Assembly (NCBI GenBank): GCA_030685235.1
Contig: MU839085.1
Coordinates: 186,001-250,000 of the forward strand
Origin: Copromyces sp. CBS 386.78
Lineage: Eukaryota > Ascomycota > Sordariomycetes > Sordariales > Sordariaceae
Direction: 5' to 3'
DNA: 64,000 nucleotides
Position numbers and translations under genes: made by a program. The notes under the pieces were generated by a model. The model worked only from the letters and a program-made list of their open reading frames with translations. It was not told where the DNA came from and searched no databases. Of this stretch, positions 14,214-26,737 are shown one piece after another. Position 1 is the stretch's first letter, and every line of letters starts with the position of its first letter.

Positions 14214-14890
14214 AAACCCAAACAAAAGGTGGATTTCTCCTCCTTCATTAATTTCGCTCCGCTATCCGATCCGCTTTCCTTCGATTCACTGCCCGTGCGT
14301 GTGTGCCTTACACCTCTTCTCTCCAACGTATTTGTCTCGCTTGCTGCCCACGTCCTCCATGGCTGCACGTCCTAATACTTTCCATACAGTTCAGACTTCC
14401 ATATAATCCTTGGACCCTGATTCTTTCCTTGTGACACAAGAAGGGGACCTCTCCGCTTCCGCTCTTCGTACAAGTGGAAAGTCGGTTGTCCGGGCGCATA
14501 CCTGTTAGGTACAAACATACTTTATCTCCAGTCTCGTCGGTTGCAACAGGCGAAACAGGGTTCCCGGGACTCTCTCTGTTTGTCAAAAAAAACAAAAGAG
14601 CAACAAGATCGACCTTCCCGCCTTCTCTCCTCGGCCACCACTTCGATCGACACCAGTCAAAGAAAAGAGGCACCATTGTCACCACCTTCTTCCATCCGGC
14701 AGCCTTTCTTTTTCTCCCCTTTTCGCTTCACAATGCGCGCCATTTAATACTTAATACCACCCGATACTACCGACTCACGTCATCACCACTCATCGCCTTC
14801 GATATCGACGACATAGGCTTTGACATCGACATCGATTCGCTTTCGTGGTCCTCGTCCAACACTCGATTCTAGTCGACACTTTTACTTGCC

Positions 14891-17054
14891 ATGGAGGGCA
14901 TTCTGTGTGTGCCCCCCGATAGGGGTCCCATCATTGGGAGGGCGGTTTGGAAGGTGCGCACATATCTGGAGGACTTGGTCAAGCTGGAGGAGCTTCTTGT
15001 GTCTGGACAAATTCTGATCGGTTAATAGCCTCGCTATGTCGTTCTGGGAAATGGGCTACGGGAACCGCAAATACAGTCCGGCCTGGGCCGATCACAGAGC
15101 AACCGAAGCTCTACGCCAGCCCGGATGCAGATCAAGGTGAACCCGGATACCATGTATCTGTCCATCTACAAGTCCAAGGTAAGTCATGGTGCCCTTCCAG
15201 TTCGCCTGTGTGGTGGCCCGAGGTTGTTCTGCCAAACTGGTCAGCGTTTCTAACATCAGCTTAACCGTGTAGGAGGATTGGGAGCCGGCCTTGCAAGTTG
15301 CCGTGTCCTCGATAACCGACTGCCAGGTTCAGATGCTGGCGCATCGCAAGCAAGGGCCTATACTTCCAACAATGGTTGTCAACGTCGCCCCTGATCCCGC
15401 CACCGAGAAGATGCGCAAACGACGTTCGAGTAGGACTGCCGGTCTGACCACCGGGAAGGATTCGATTCCCTCCACATTGCTGTTCCGCGCAGGCGAGGAT
15501 AGCCACTCGCACCTCTCCCTTCACGAATGGGCTCGCTTCCTCCAACAGCTTATCCGCCCCAGTGTCGTTCCGGAGGGACAGGCCGCCCAGGCACCCCCTT
15601 TGAGTCCCATCACTCCGGCCTCGCCAAGTTTCGTCAACCCGTTTTCACCCCGATCTGGCGAACTGCAGCATAGACCGAGCAGCGGGAGCGCGAGCTCACG
15701 ACCCAGTTTTCACCCCATGAACTTCACACCAATATTCACCAGCCGCGAGCGCCCTGTCACTCTAGTCGACACCCCGAGTCTACGCTCCAAGCGCAGCGAT
15801 GTGTCGTCACAAACCAGCTCCATGAACCCAAGCTTGGGGTATCAGCACTACACGGCCATGTTTCCTTCCGATCTTCCATCACCGGCTACCACTGTTGGTG
15901 AGTACCAGGGCGAGTTTATCGAGGGCTGGACTTCCGCTCAGGGGAGGTCTTCCGTACTGAGCTCACCTGTAAGAGGACGTGACAATAGCGTTGGTTCTCA
16001 GTCACCAGCGCCGCTTCCGCCGCCGATGCTCGACCCTACTTCACCCCCGGGCCCTCGGGAGACCATCCTGGATAGAGCCTTCCAAATGCGCTGCATTCCT
16101 GGCTCGGAGCGTGATGTACCAGGAGAAGAGAAACTGAGCTCGCTGGCTCGGTTCGACGCGTTGATGCGAGAACTGGATGACAAGAGGAAGAAGCGCGAGG
16201 CGGATGAAGCCAGGAGCAGATCCGCTACACTTGCAACCTCCGATCCGGCAACAGAACGCCCTGGACTCAAAAGTGCATGGGACGTGGCCGGGGCCTCGAG
16301 CCCAGGGGAAGATATTGACGAGGAGGACGAGGACAGTGATGTGCCCGAGGTCGAACGTGACTCAGAGGATGACTTCATGATCCCATCCTCTACTCGAAAA
16401 GCCTTGGAATTCATCACGGGGAGGAACGAATTGGCTTCGCCACAAAAGCAGTCCTCTCGCCAACCGATCCGGGTTCCATTGATGTATAACGCGGACGCTT
16501 TGAATGCCCTTTCATCCGGTGGCGGCAGCTCCTCTCGGCCACAGACCGGTTATTCTCACAGGTCTCGCCCGTCCATTGGCGCAAGGACCCAGTCACAGCC
16601 TCAGATGACAGAAATGCTTGCTGCCTATGGGAGCCCCCTGATGGGCGTTCCCGAAGGACACCTCGAGGCGTCGTTTGAAGAAGGTAGCTTGGCTACCGCG
16701 ATGAACTCGGCCACGTCGACGCCGCTGCAGCATAGCCATCGTCACTCGACGTCAAGCGGCAAACCATTGAGCTTCACTGAGTTCACAAAGCGCCTCAGCA
16801 GCACCAGCAGCTTGCTCCTCGTTCAGACCAACAACAGCACCGGCAGCAGTCGTGGCAGCAGCAACATTGAGGCTGACGGCGAAAAGGTACAGCCTCAGCA
16901 GCGGCCTCAGTCACCGCTGCAGGGCGACAAGATGGTCCCTCGGAGCGCTGGCTCCCCGCCGCAACGTTCGATTGACCGAGAGGTTCTGGACAAAAGATGC
17001 GGCTGGCGCGGTAGCGTTGGGGTGTTTGGCGGTGCCGAGGGCGGGTTCCTTTAG
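14891..17054 (+). CDS. PH-like domain protein, otherwise disordered
   Basis: Three exons: 14891-14953, 15029-15178 and 15273-17054, giving 664 residues. The first two are short and were placed by splice sites and frame. MEGILCVPPDRGPIIGRAVWK joins PRYVVLGNG, then MYLSIYKSK joins EDWEPALQVAVSSITDCQVQ. Without the first splice the frame meets stops at once (15023-15028). Residues about 12-155 look like a pleckstrin-homology fold: strands around RYVVLG and YLSIYKS, a later STLLFRA, and a closing helix LHEWARFLQQLI with its conserved Trp. The remainder is Ser/Pro-rich and disordered, with an acidic patch (EDIDEEDEDSDVPEVE) and a compact C-terminus CGWRGSVGVFGGAEGGFL that looks conserved. A role in phospholipid or membrane binding is inferred from the fold only. 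I recall similar unnamed proteins in other filamentous ascomycetes; the cellular role is unknown to me. Confidence 0.8.
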
Positions 17055-19490
17055 AAGAGGGCTGCTAAACGGCCCCCTCTCACACCAAGCGCCAATTCGT
17101 CAACCGCTTCGGTCTCGTTTGCAACAAGAAAGAAGGAGAGGAAGCTGTTTAAACCAAGTTCTTAGCTCGGACTGGCTGGCTGAGCTGTCCCTTTCTTGAC
17201 CTTGACCCACCCAACTCTCATTCCACGCACACGACACTTTCTCTCTCGCATCAAATTGTTCGTCTTAGCATCTTCAACAACTCGTATTTAACGACTTATC
17301 ACGATCGAGCGAAACTCATCATTACCATATCATATTTGCACAAAACGGAGTGGGGGCAAGGGCATCTGGCGTTAGAAATCATCATCATCATTATCATTTT
17401 GTCTCTTCCTGCTTTTGTTTTTGCACAATCCACATAGTCTCAAGGCGTCCTCATGGGAAGACATGACTTACGTCCTTTGGAAAGAATAAGACAAAGAGGA
17501 GGGAGACGGTGGGGGCCAATGAAGCCAGTGAAGTTGGGAAAGGAGTTTGTTCTAGAGATGATGAGGTGGGAAAACTGGGGGGATGACTGCGGTGTATTGG
17601 GAGGCTCACATAGGAGCAGAAGGCCGCATGTGCCGCCGCATTGTATATATAGTCACAACAAATACCGAACATACTTCAGACAATATCCTCACCATTGCTC
17701 GGTGCCGCGATGAACTCCTGTGTGGAATTCCCATGAAACCACGAGCAGCTCTGACACTCATTGATGTCGCTAAAACACAAAGGCACGGACGATGTGCTGC
17801 TCCATGCGCTCCGACAGAAGTGGTACCTAAACGGATCGTCACTACCCGGCTCATGAGATCATTCTTTCTCATGGTCGCACATAAAACTCGGCTATTCATT
17901 GCTTTAGTCCATAGGTCGGCAACAAACAGTTACCTGTTGAAGCTCTGTAGATCATGAATTCCTAGTAGGGTTTTCAACTTGCAAGAGCAGTCCCGAGTCC
18001 CAGTGAGTTCGTTAGTCGAGTCATTTCTGTTAGTGTACACTATACTGTGACAGGGCCTTCCCCCACTTACCGCAGGGGTATGTAGTGGTCCCGCTCCCGA
18101 TCCCCGTGGGGACCCAATGGATGGCGGAGCTGCGTCCGAGCGTCAGTGCTTTTGAGAAGGAAGCACAACACCTCACTTCAGCCCTGAAAGCTGCAATAGA
18201 CTGTTTCCTATCACAAAGCCCGAGATTCCGAGTCGTTTGATTGGGCAGCTAAGGTATCCAGGCTCTCTTTTGAGGCAGGCGGCTTCAAACGGAATACCGC
18301 AACTACCTCTAACAACCGGGCATCCATGTCTCGCCGTCGGGTCCCGGCTTCCCTTCCTTTCATTCCTTCCAGTGAACGAGCGTAGCAGGCTAGCAGCTGC
18401 CTGAGAGGGGTCGATATGTACGCCCGTGACAACAAAGGATCACCGAGGCTTGCCCCGTTCACGCCTGAGAACATTACTTGCTATGTGATGTCGACTCATT
18501 CACGGTAGGCAAGGTAGGTATTAAACACTTCCAATAACTCAAACGACATCACTCGACAATATTCCTATTTGAACCTCGAATCATCGACTCCAGCTCTCAA
18601 CGTTTCCAACCGACTCGAGGTCGCCCACCCTCGCCGTTTCGACTTGCCTTTGACTCCATCTAAGCGCCCAGTCAAACACAACCGATCAAACCTACGAGAA
18701 GCCTGGAGCAAAGCCAGCAGTCAATCAGCACTCCAATACTCGTACCCACGCGGACGCAGTAAGCAATCATTTCATCCGACCACCGACCTTCCCGACTTAG
18801 AGTCGTCCCATGGTTTGGACTTGGTTCGTCATCATCTACTCGTAAGTCATGGACGTGCTTGGTTTCTTCGTATTTCCCATGGCCGTTCTCTCTTTCACAT
18901 CCTGAAAAGCATGGAGGTCGGACCCAAGAGCATCCATTGCCAAGCAACAATGCACAAAGCACACAGGCACGCACCCAACTGCCACCTACGACTGACTGCA
19001 CACGGTTCTCCCCGCGATCGGCGGGCTGCTCTTTAGTGTCGTTAGTGCATAACCAAGGTGGATGACGGTGCTCTTTGCTGACCCCCTCTTTGGTGATGCT
19101 TCTAGTGACCACCAACAGCACCATTCGCACTGTTGCAGCGTCGTAGGAAGCCTCATCAGCTGTCTGCTCTGGCTGTCGCTGTTACACCCGTCAGATGCCG
19201 GCTCCGGCTGCCTACAAGCCCCTGCCAACAACCTTATCTGAGCGGCAACCGGGAAGTCCTCCTTAGCCTTACGTCGATATACATACAACCACAGGACAAC
19301 AACTCAACCTGCATAACCTCGTCCACGACCACCTTGCTGTGCTGTCCGCCTCCGCTCTTGCATTGTCAGTGTCCACCTAGCACGCGACCCGCCAGAATTC
19401 CGACTCGCTTCCATCCGACCGTCATCGCTTCTCACAACCCAACATCGCTGCGGGAACGGACATCGGTCCCGCGCCAGATACGATTTCACC
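17055..19490. other. Spacer between PH-like gene and gid7
   Basis: This should contain the 3' UTR of the upstream gene and the promoter and leader of gid7. Several open frames of 60-210 codons overlap in different frames, and none looks like a protein. The reading frame of gid7 stays open for some distance upstream of 19,491 but offers no ATG. Confidence 0.5.
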
Positions 19491-21984
19491 GTGGCAGACC
19501 GAACCCCCAACCAACAAGTTCCCATATACCCCCCAGACTCCGACCACCACTCAAACACCCCGCAACCCCCGGCTTCCTCTTCCGACACTGTCGAACCCGC
19601 CCCAGTTTCCGCTGCACCGTTCCCAGCTGCTCCCCCGCAGCCACCGTCCGTGACGCCATCGGTTCCCACCAGTCTCCCACCGTTGTACGTCCCTCGAGGT
19701 TCGCACGACCGCCCGCACGCCTACGCTCCATCCCAAGTCCTCGGCCGCCGGCAACTAAGTGATTTGGACGAAAGCGGACAAGACGAATACCGCCTCGCTT
19801 CGAGCGACATCTCAGTCAGCGCGATCTCTTCGGCCGCTACCACTACCACTTATACATCTCCGCGGCCACTCAAGCGTAGACGCGGGATCATGTCGGCCGA
19901 CGTCGATGGTCAGAACTCGTCGAATGGGTTTGGGAAGTCGTTACCTAATGGATCTCGGACGGAGACGGGCTTTCCAACGGCGGTATCTAATGGAAACAGG
20001 GCGTTGAAAGCGTCTGGGTCACAAAATGGGTCAGCTTGGGAGGCGAACCGCCCAAAGCAACCATTGGAGAGATACCACGGCCACAACCGGGAACAGTTCA
20101 CACGTCTCATAATACAGGCTATTACGGAGATGGGATACAACGATGCAGCAGAGAAACTCAGTCAGGACAGCGGCTATCGACTCGAAAACCCTACGGTGGC
20201 TGCCTTTCGAGCTGCTGTCTTGGACGGTGACTGGGGAAAGGCGGAGGAGCTTCTGAATAATGCGCACTTTGCTGGAATAGCGAATCCTGGCTTGAGGGAT
20301 GGCCTGATACTTGCCTCAGGGGCGGATCGTAACATGATGAAGCTTTGGCTCAGACAGCAGAAGTACTTGGAGCTATTAGAACGGCGCGAAACCCCACGGG
20401 CTTTGATGGTGCTGCGGACTGAACTCACACCGTTGTGCGGGGACCAGCACCAGAAGCTGGAGTTTCTGTCAAGCCTTCTCATGTGTACGAGTGCCGAGGA
20501 CCTGAAGGATAAGGCCGAATGGGACGGTGCTCGCGGAGAAAGTAGACACACCTTGCTCTCAGAGCTTTCAAGTAAGTTGTGGAATGTCAATCTTGTTTGG
20601 ATCTTCAGACCGGCTAACACGTTCTTTCTCGCAGAATTCGTTTCGCCTTCGGTTATGCTCCCTGAGCACAGGTTGGCGGCACTTCTTAATCAGGCACAAG
20701 AAATCCAAATTAGCAACTGCCTATACCATTCGACCCTCCAAACACCCTCGCTTTACAAGGACCACGTGTGCGACAGGAAGGCTTTTCCCGCGATTGCCAA
20801 GTACACGCTGGATGAACACAACGGCAACGAAGTGTGGCAAGTGAAGTTTTCACATGACGGGACACGCTTAGCAAGTTGCGGCATGGAGCGTCTTGTCGTG
20901 ATCTACAGCTTGCCCGATTTTAAGGTGATACACAAGTTGGACACAGGCGACGAGCAACGCGATTCCCGGGGTGTAGGTAATATCTCATGGAGCCCGGATG
21001 ACAAGATGCTCGTCACTTGCGGAATGGACGCAAAAGTGTGGGATACCGAGGTAAGTGCAGCAAGAGGCACCCATGGCCATGACTCTACGTCTTTCTTACA
21101 CCTACTAACAGAAGGATAATATTGCAGACTGGAGGGCTAGTCAGGACCATGGACCAATTCAACGAGCCAGTCAGCAGTTGCGCGTGGGTCAGTAACCAGG
21201 TTCTTATCACTGGATCCTTCGACAAGGAAAGGTCAATCTGTTCCTGGAATCTCGGCGTAGCCGATGGGTTCAAGACCGTGTGGACGAAGGACCATCGAAC
21301 GGAAGACCTGGCGCTGTCCCCCGATAGAAACTGGGTTGTTGCCCTGGACGACCAAAAGCGGTTCCATGTCTACAACTACCACACGCGCGAGCAGGTTTAT
21401 TCACACGAGATGAAGGATAGAGGAACATCACTCTGTATAAGCCAGGACTCGGCGTCTCTGTTGGTAAATACACAGGTGGGGACGGCGGTTTTGTATGATA
21501 TCCCCACCAAGGATGTCCTTCACCAATACAATCAGCACAAGGGAGGAGATTTTCTGATCAGGACATACCTTGGTGGCGCGAACGAGGCTTTCGTCCTGAG
21601 TGGAAGCGAGGGTAAGTGACTTGAGAAAGCCTGTTAACAAATGTTTGAAGACGGAATGACGAGGCTAACTGGCAGATCCACAGACGGATCAATATATATC
21701 TACCACAAGACCACAGGCATCTTGGTGGCGAGGCTCAAGGGAGCTCATGCACCGCGTTGCAACTCTGTCAACTGGAACCCTTCAGATCCGCGCATGATTG
21801 CCAGCTGCGGAGATGACGGGTTGGTAAAGATGTAAGTTTGACATTCCCTCTCAACCTGGACACTCCTCGTTATTTGCTGACCGTGATGAACAGCTGGTAC
21901 CCAGAATGGCCCGACTGGGACGAGGATATGGAACATAGCGCAAACAACAACGGAACCACGCACGACATATCAAGGTTGCAATAG
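19491..21984 (+). CDS. gid7: GID/CTLH complex WD40 subunit (Gid7/WDR26 family)
   Basis: Exons: 19491-20571, 20635-21050, 21128-21611, 21684-21831 and 21894-21984, giving 739 codons before the stop if counted from 19491. Order along the protein: a disordered N-terminus ending in PRPLKRRR; a LisH-like helix pair (about 202-234, EQFTRLIIQAITEMGYNDAAEKL); a CTLH region; then WD40 repeats from about 430 (VWQVKFSHDGTRLASCG, ISWSPDDKMLVTCG, NWNPSDPRMIASCGDDG) to the end. Family knowledge: Gid7/WDR26 is a scaffold of the GID/CTLH E3 ligase, which in yeast degrades gluconeogenic enzymes. The splice at 21612-21683 restores SGSEDGSIYIYHK, and the last one restores GLVKIWYPEWPDWDED. The 5' end is uncertain. 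At 19491 a GTG sits where ATG is expected, in an otherwise ideal CACC-GTG-GCA context. Alternatives are a GTG start, a point change, or a short upstream exon spliced at GTGGCAG. Confidence 0.85.
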
Positions 21985-23416
21985 AATAGAGCGCCACGAT
22001 GGAAGACCGGACGTCTGTCCTTGCCGCTTACGGAACGTGTGCTCGACACGCTTTCGTGGTTGAAAATCGGTTAAGTTACGAAACGACGTCCAGCCAGGGA
22101 AGAAGGCACGGAAGATTAATTGCTGTGTGATTGTCATGGAATGATGGAAGGATAAAGATGGTACACCATCAACCAGCGTTGTATTTACGTATTTTTGGGG
22201 CTTTCAAAGAGCGAATGGTTTGAGTAATCGATGGATGGATGAAGGGATGGGCAAGGCAGGGCAACTGACAGGAGGCATTGCATTTTTCGTTGATTCTTTT
22301 TGGCTTGGAAATGTTTTCTATACACAGGGGTAGTCAGGAAGTTGTCGAACTTTGTCAAGAAGGGTAGAACTGAACAAGTTACAGAACAATACAGCGTAGC
22401 ATAGGATATCGGGGCACGGCCAGGAAGGGGGTATGTAGAGATAACAGAGATGGGTTTTCACACTTCACTTTGTCTGCAGTGGGTTCTTAGCAATTCATCG
22501 CTTTCAGAAATAATGGTTCGTCTCAGCGGATGCCTGTTTTGACCACGGTCACACGCCTCTTTTTCTTGTTGCCTTTTCACTTTAAGATATGACGCCCAAT
22601 CCGTGAGACCGGCATGACGCGGCCTGAATCAGGTAGAAGAAAAAAGCTAACTTGGCAAGCAAGATGCTTTGAGACGTACGTAACCGGCCGCGGACGACGA
22701 CCGGATCTCATAATTGATCTTTATGCGTGAGACATTATGGGAAAGACTATGAGACTGCTCATGTCTATAAGAGAAAGGGATCGTTGTGCTCAAAGGAGTG
22801 TCCAACCAGTTACATGTTCTCGACTCTGCAGATAAAGTACCGTCACGTGCGGCTAACAAGGGGTTCACTTCTTGTGGGCTTTGTGTGTGCTGCGAGTGGC
22901 CTGCGACAGTGATCGCAGTGGACGCACGGTAACCCCCCCTTCAGTAGCCCCCTGCTTGTGCGTGCGGGTGGGTCTGCGACGCTACGTCGTTCACGGACAC
23001 GACCTAACGGGAGGTCTCCGTCGCTCTGGGTTGCCGTCCCGTCAGGTCGCCTCAGCTTCGTGTCAAAAAGATTCCCGTCTCCAGAAACATTAACCGACGT
23101 CTAGATAATATCTTCAGCTGCCAGTCCCAACAAGCCGGCTTGTTTTACACATCTCCCACCAGCCCGTCAAAGCGCCGCTTGCTCGAACCGCGATCGATAC
23201 CTTTGAGACGTTTGCGCCTGGCCCTGTTAGTCGCCGCCGCCTTAGACGCCATAAAGTTAGATCAGATCAGGCTCCTTATCTACCGAAACCCAAGCGAAGC
23301 GGGAGGAGGCACCAGAAACCGCCGACACCGCCTGCCACTCACCAAGCCACGACATCCCACAACTCCAAACAAACACATCACCAATATCGTCCACATTTGC
23401 ATAGCCAGCAGCAATC
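21985..23416. other. Spacer between gid7 and vps1
   Basis: This is the probable gid7 3' UTR followed by the vps1 promoter and leader. No supportable coding sequence and no repeats of note were found. Confidence 0.6.
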
Positions 23417-25847
23417 ATGACGGTAGACGTGAATACGCCGTCGCTCGCCACCCCCGGAGGTATCTCTGACCCCGGCCTCATCAAGTACGTCCAAGTCCTG
23501 CTTCCCACCCCTTCCGGCGCCAGCCTGGCTGGTCTCGTGCCTATCGCATGTCGGGCATCATCGTCGTCGTCGTCGTCGTCGTCGTTGTCAGTTCGCTAAC
23601 ATGGTCACCATCCGCACAACAGGCTCGTCAACAAGCTCCAGGATGTCTTCACCACCGTCGGCGTCAACAACCCCATCGATCTCCCCCAAATAGTAGTCGT
23701 CGGCAGTCAGTCCAGCGGAAAGAGTTCAGTACTAGAAAACATTGTTGGTCGCGACTTGTGCGCATCCCCCCTCCCCCGCCCCCTTTCCCCGCCCCTAGGG
23801 TCTTCAACTAGTCTCCCCAAAAATACTAACTCGAGACCCTTGTTTTCCAAACCTCCAGTCTTCCCCGTGGCTCCGGTATCGTGACCCGCCGTCCCCTCGT
23901 CCTCCAGCTTATCAACCGGACAGCCACCCAGAACGGCTTCGGCAATGAGCTCGACGATAACACCGACAAGGCCGCCAACACGGACGAGTGGGGCGAGTTC
24001 CTTCACATTCCCGGCCAAAAGTTCTACGACTTCAACAAGATCCGCGACGAGATCAGCAGAGAGACCGAGGCCAAGGTCGGCCGCAATGCCGGCATCTCGC
24101 CCGCTCCCATCAACCTGAGAATCTACTCGCCCAACGTCCTCAACCTCACCCTTGTCGATCTTCCCGGCCTGACAAGAGTGCCCGTGGGCGACCAGCCGCG
24201 CGATATCGAGAAGCAGATCAGGGACATGATTCTCAAGTATATCCAGAAGTCCAACGCCATCATCCTCGCCGTTACCGCTGCCAACGTCGATCTGGCCAAC
24301 TCGGATGGCTTGAAGCTGGCTCGTGAGGTGGACCCCGAGGGTCAGCGCACCATTGGTGTGCTTACAAAGGTCGATTTGATGGACGAAGGTACCGATGTCG
24401 TTGATATTCTCGCCGGTCGCATCATTCCCCTCAGGCTCGGATACGTGCCCGTGGTGAACCGTGGCCAGAGGGACATCGACAACAAGAAGCCCATCAACGC
24501 TTCGCTCGAGGCCGAGAAGAACTTCTTCGAGAACCACAAGGCGTATCGTAACAAGAGCTCATACTGCGGCACACCCTACCTCGCCCGGAAGCTCAACCTG
24601 ATCCTGATGATGCACATCAAGCAGACCCTGCCCGACATCAAGGCCCGCATCTCCAGCTCGCTACAAAAGTACACCCAGGAGCTCGAGTCCTTGGGACCCT
24701 CGATTCTCGGCAACAGCGCCAACATTGTCCTCAACATCATCACCGAGTTCACCAACGAGTGGCGCACTGTCCTTGACGGTAAGAGCACCGAGCTCTCCAG
24801 CCAGGAGCTGTCGGGTGGCGCCAGAATCAGCTTCGTCTTCCACGAGCTGTACTCGAACGGCGTCAAGGCCGTGGACCCCTTCGACCAGGTCAAGGACACC
24901 GATATCCGCGTCATCCTCTACAACTCCTCCGGTCCCTCGCCCGCTCTCTTCGTCGGAACCGCCGCCTTCGAGCTCATTGTCAAGCAGCAGATCAAGCGTC
25001 TCGAGGAGCCCAGTCTGAAGTGCGCGTCGCTCGTTTACGACGAGCTCGTCCGCATCCTCACCACCGTGCTCAGCAAGCAACTATACAGGCGCTACCCCGG
25101 CCTCAAGGAGAAGATCCACCAAGTGGTCATCTCCTTCTTCAAGAAGGCCATGGAGCCCACCAACAAGCTGGTCAAGGACCTGGTCGCCATGGAGGCGTGC
25201 TACATCAACACGGGGCACCCCGACTTCCTCAACGGCCACCGCGCCATGGCCATCGTCAACGAGCGCCACAACGGCTCCAGGCCAGTCCAGGTCGACCCCA
25301 AGACGGGCAAGCCGATCCCGCAGGCCGCTACGCCCGCGCGGGCCGCTAGCCCCACGCTTGCCGGCAGCAACCTTGACGAGGGAGGGTCTAACAGCGGCTT
25401 CTTCGGCAGCTTCTTTGCCGCCAAGAACAAGAAGAAGGCGGCGGCCATGGAGCCACCCCCGCCGTCGCTCAAGGCCTCGGGTACTCTGTCCGAAAGAGAG
25501 AACATCGAGGTGGAGGTCATCAAGCTGCTCATCCAGTCTTACTACAACATTGTCAAGAGGACCATGATCGATATGGTTCCCAAGGCTATCATGTTGAACC
25601 TTGTTCAGTAAGTTTTCCCCCTCACGTAACTTTGTGCTTCTCATGAGTGGTGTGTGATACTAACATGAACGAAAACAGACTCACAAAGGATGAAATGCAA
25701 AAGGAGCTCCTCGAGAACATGTACCGCGCCGACGAGCTCGACGACCTCCTCAAGGAGAGCGACTACACGGTCCGCAGGAGGAAGGAGTGCCACCAGATGG
25801 TGGAGTCGCTGTCGAGGGCTAGCGAGATCGTTAGCCAGGTACAGTAG
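23417..25847 (+). CDS. vps1: Dynamin-like GTPase of vacuolar sorting (Vps1)
   Basis: Four exons: 23417-23484, 23623-23757, 23859-25607 and 25679-25847, giving 706 residues against 704 in yeast Vps1. GTPase motifs are complete: P-loop GSQSSGKSS (G50-S58, Lys56), switch Thr77 in GIVTRRP, DLPG at 168-171 and TKVD at 237-240. The dynamin middle domain follows, then a variable Ala/Pro/Lys-rich insert (about 490-580) and a C-terminal GTPase effector domain ([30 protein letters not shown] to SEIVSQVQ). There is no PH domain, as expected for Vps1. In fungi Vps1 acts in vesicle scission at endosome and Golgi and in peroxisome and vacuole fission. Codon use is strongly C-ending, in line with high expression. 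The first intron carries a GTC array. All joins keep frame and restore conserved residues (LIK/LVNKLQ, GRDF/LPRGSG, NLVQ/LTKDE). Confidence 0.97.
23558..23587 (+). repeat. GTC microsatellite inside vps1 intron 1
   Basis: About ten GTC-type units lie inside the intron, between the donor at 23485 and the GCTAAC branch site near 23595. The array is removed by splicing, so length changes would not alter the protein. Confidence 0.85.
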
Positions 25848-26737
25848 GGTTAGTACTGAAGTAGTACGAGACGAAGACGAAAGAGAGTTGTTGTTGTTTA
25901 CGAGACAAGACGAGACACATTATTTTTTGATGATGATGATGATGGATATTATGTCATTACATAAAAAGAAAGAGAGGGAAGACTATAAGAGTCATAAGGG
26001 GGTGATGGTAGTAATGATGAGTTGGTTGGTCGTGGGGTGGGTGGGTTGTCCACAGTGGGTTGGAACTAGGTGTGAACGAAGGTTGGTCGGTTGGAGACCG
26101 AGGAGGTTGTGTGTGACAAGACAGATCATTATTTAAGTAGCAGTGGATATACCAAGCGATGAAAGAGAAGAAGAGGCAGTATCACAAGAAGAGAGACGGT
26201 GTGTCGTTGCTGGCACGTTTTGTGTTTAGTTGTACAGGAAATATTTATGACTTGTTTATGTCCATGAGAGTTGTTTAAAGCTAGTCAACCGAAGAACTCC
26301 AATCCATATTTTGCATGGTATCGTGGCATAGCCATTGCACGCCCTCCTGTCACGCGACTTTGTGGTCATGTTCTTCTTTTAAAGATATTTTGACGCCGAC
26401 CCATTATCAGATCCCCAATGGCCAGTCATCAACCAGAGTTTCCGATAGTGATGGGCTTGACATGGTCAATGAAGGCGGACGTACGTCTGTATTATAAGCG
26501 TTGGCTCATGTCTTGACAACTCATTCGAGGTGAGGGAGTCACCATTCATGACACTTGCTGTCAGAGGAACAACTCAGTCTGTAACCTACCGGGGTGGGGT
26601 ATGGTTGCTACTGGACAGAAGAGAGGTGGCCTTAATAAAATGAAAAAGTGAGTCGTACATGTCGACAAATCGAGGGTTTAGAATCGATACACTAAGGAGT
26701 CTACCGGAAAAGAAATAGAGAGAAACCTAACACCCCG
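25848..26737. other. Convergent 3' spacer, vps1 and racemase gene
   Basis: The two genes end toward each other, so the spacer should hold both 3' UTRs. It contains a short ATG array (about 25930-25944). No coding sequence was seen. Confidence 0.6.

Larger units (their letters stand above)
4524..14890. other. Ten-kilobase region without a supportable gene
   Basis: Open frames of up to about 190 codons occur on both strands, but none has a recognisable motif, plausible intron structure or protein-like composition. The first few hundred bases are presumably the cse1 3' UTR. Visible content is simple: a 12-base G run (7716-7727), trinucleotide arrays at 8614, 8884 and 13094, a 7-base tandem repeat at 14084 and a 21-base C run at 14193. 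Short TAGGTACC-like motifs recur, as often in Sordariales spacers. The stretch is not AT-rich and shows no sign of RIP. It could hold a long regulatory region or untranslated leader for the gene at 14,891, or a non-coding RNA. Confidence 0.5.

Noticed and set aside
23707..24537. 276-codon open frame on the minus strand
   Set aside because: Lies antisense to the vps1 GTPase domain; its openness follows from the strong codon bias of vps1.
24661..25644. Long minus-strand and alternative plus-strand frames over vps1
   Set aside because: Shadows of vps1; the protein content is Ser/Arg- or Val/Leu-rich noise.
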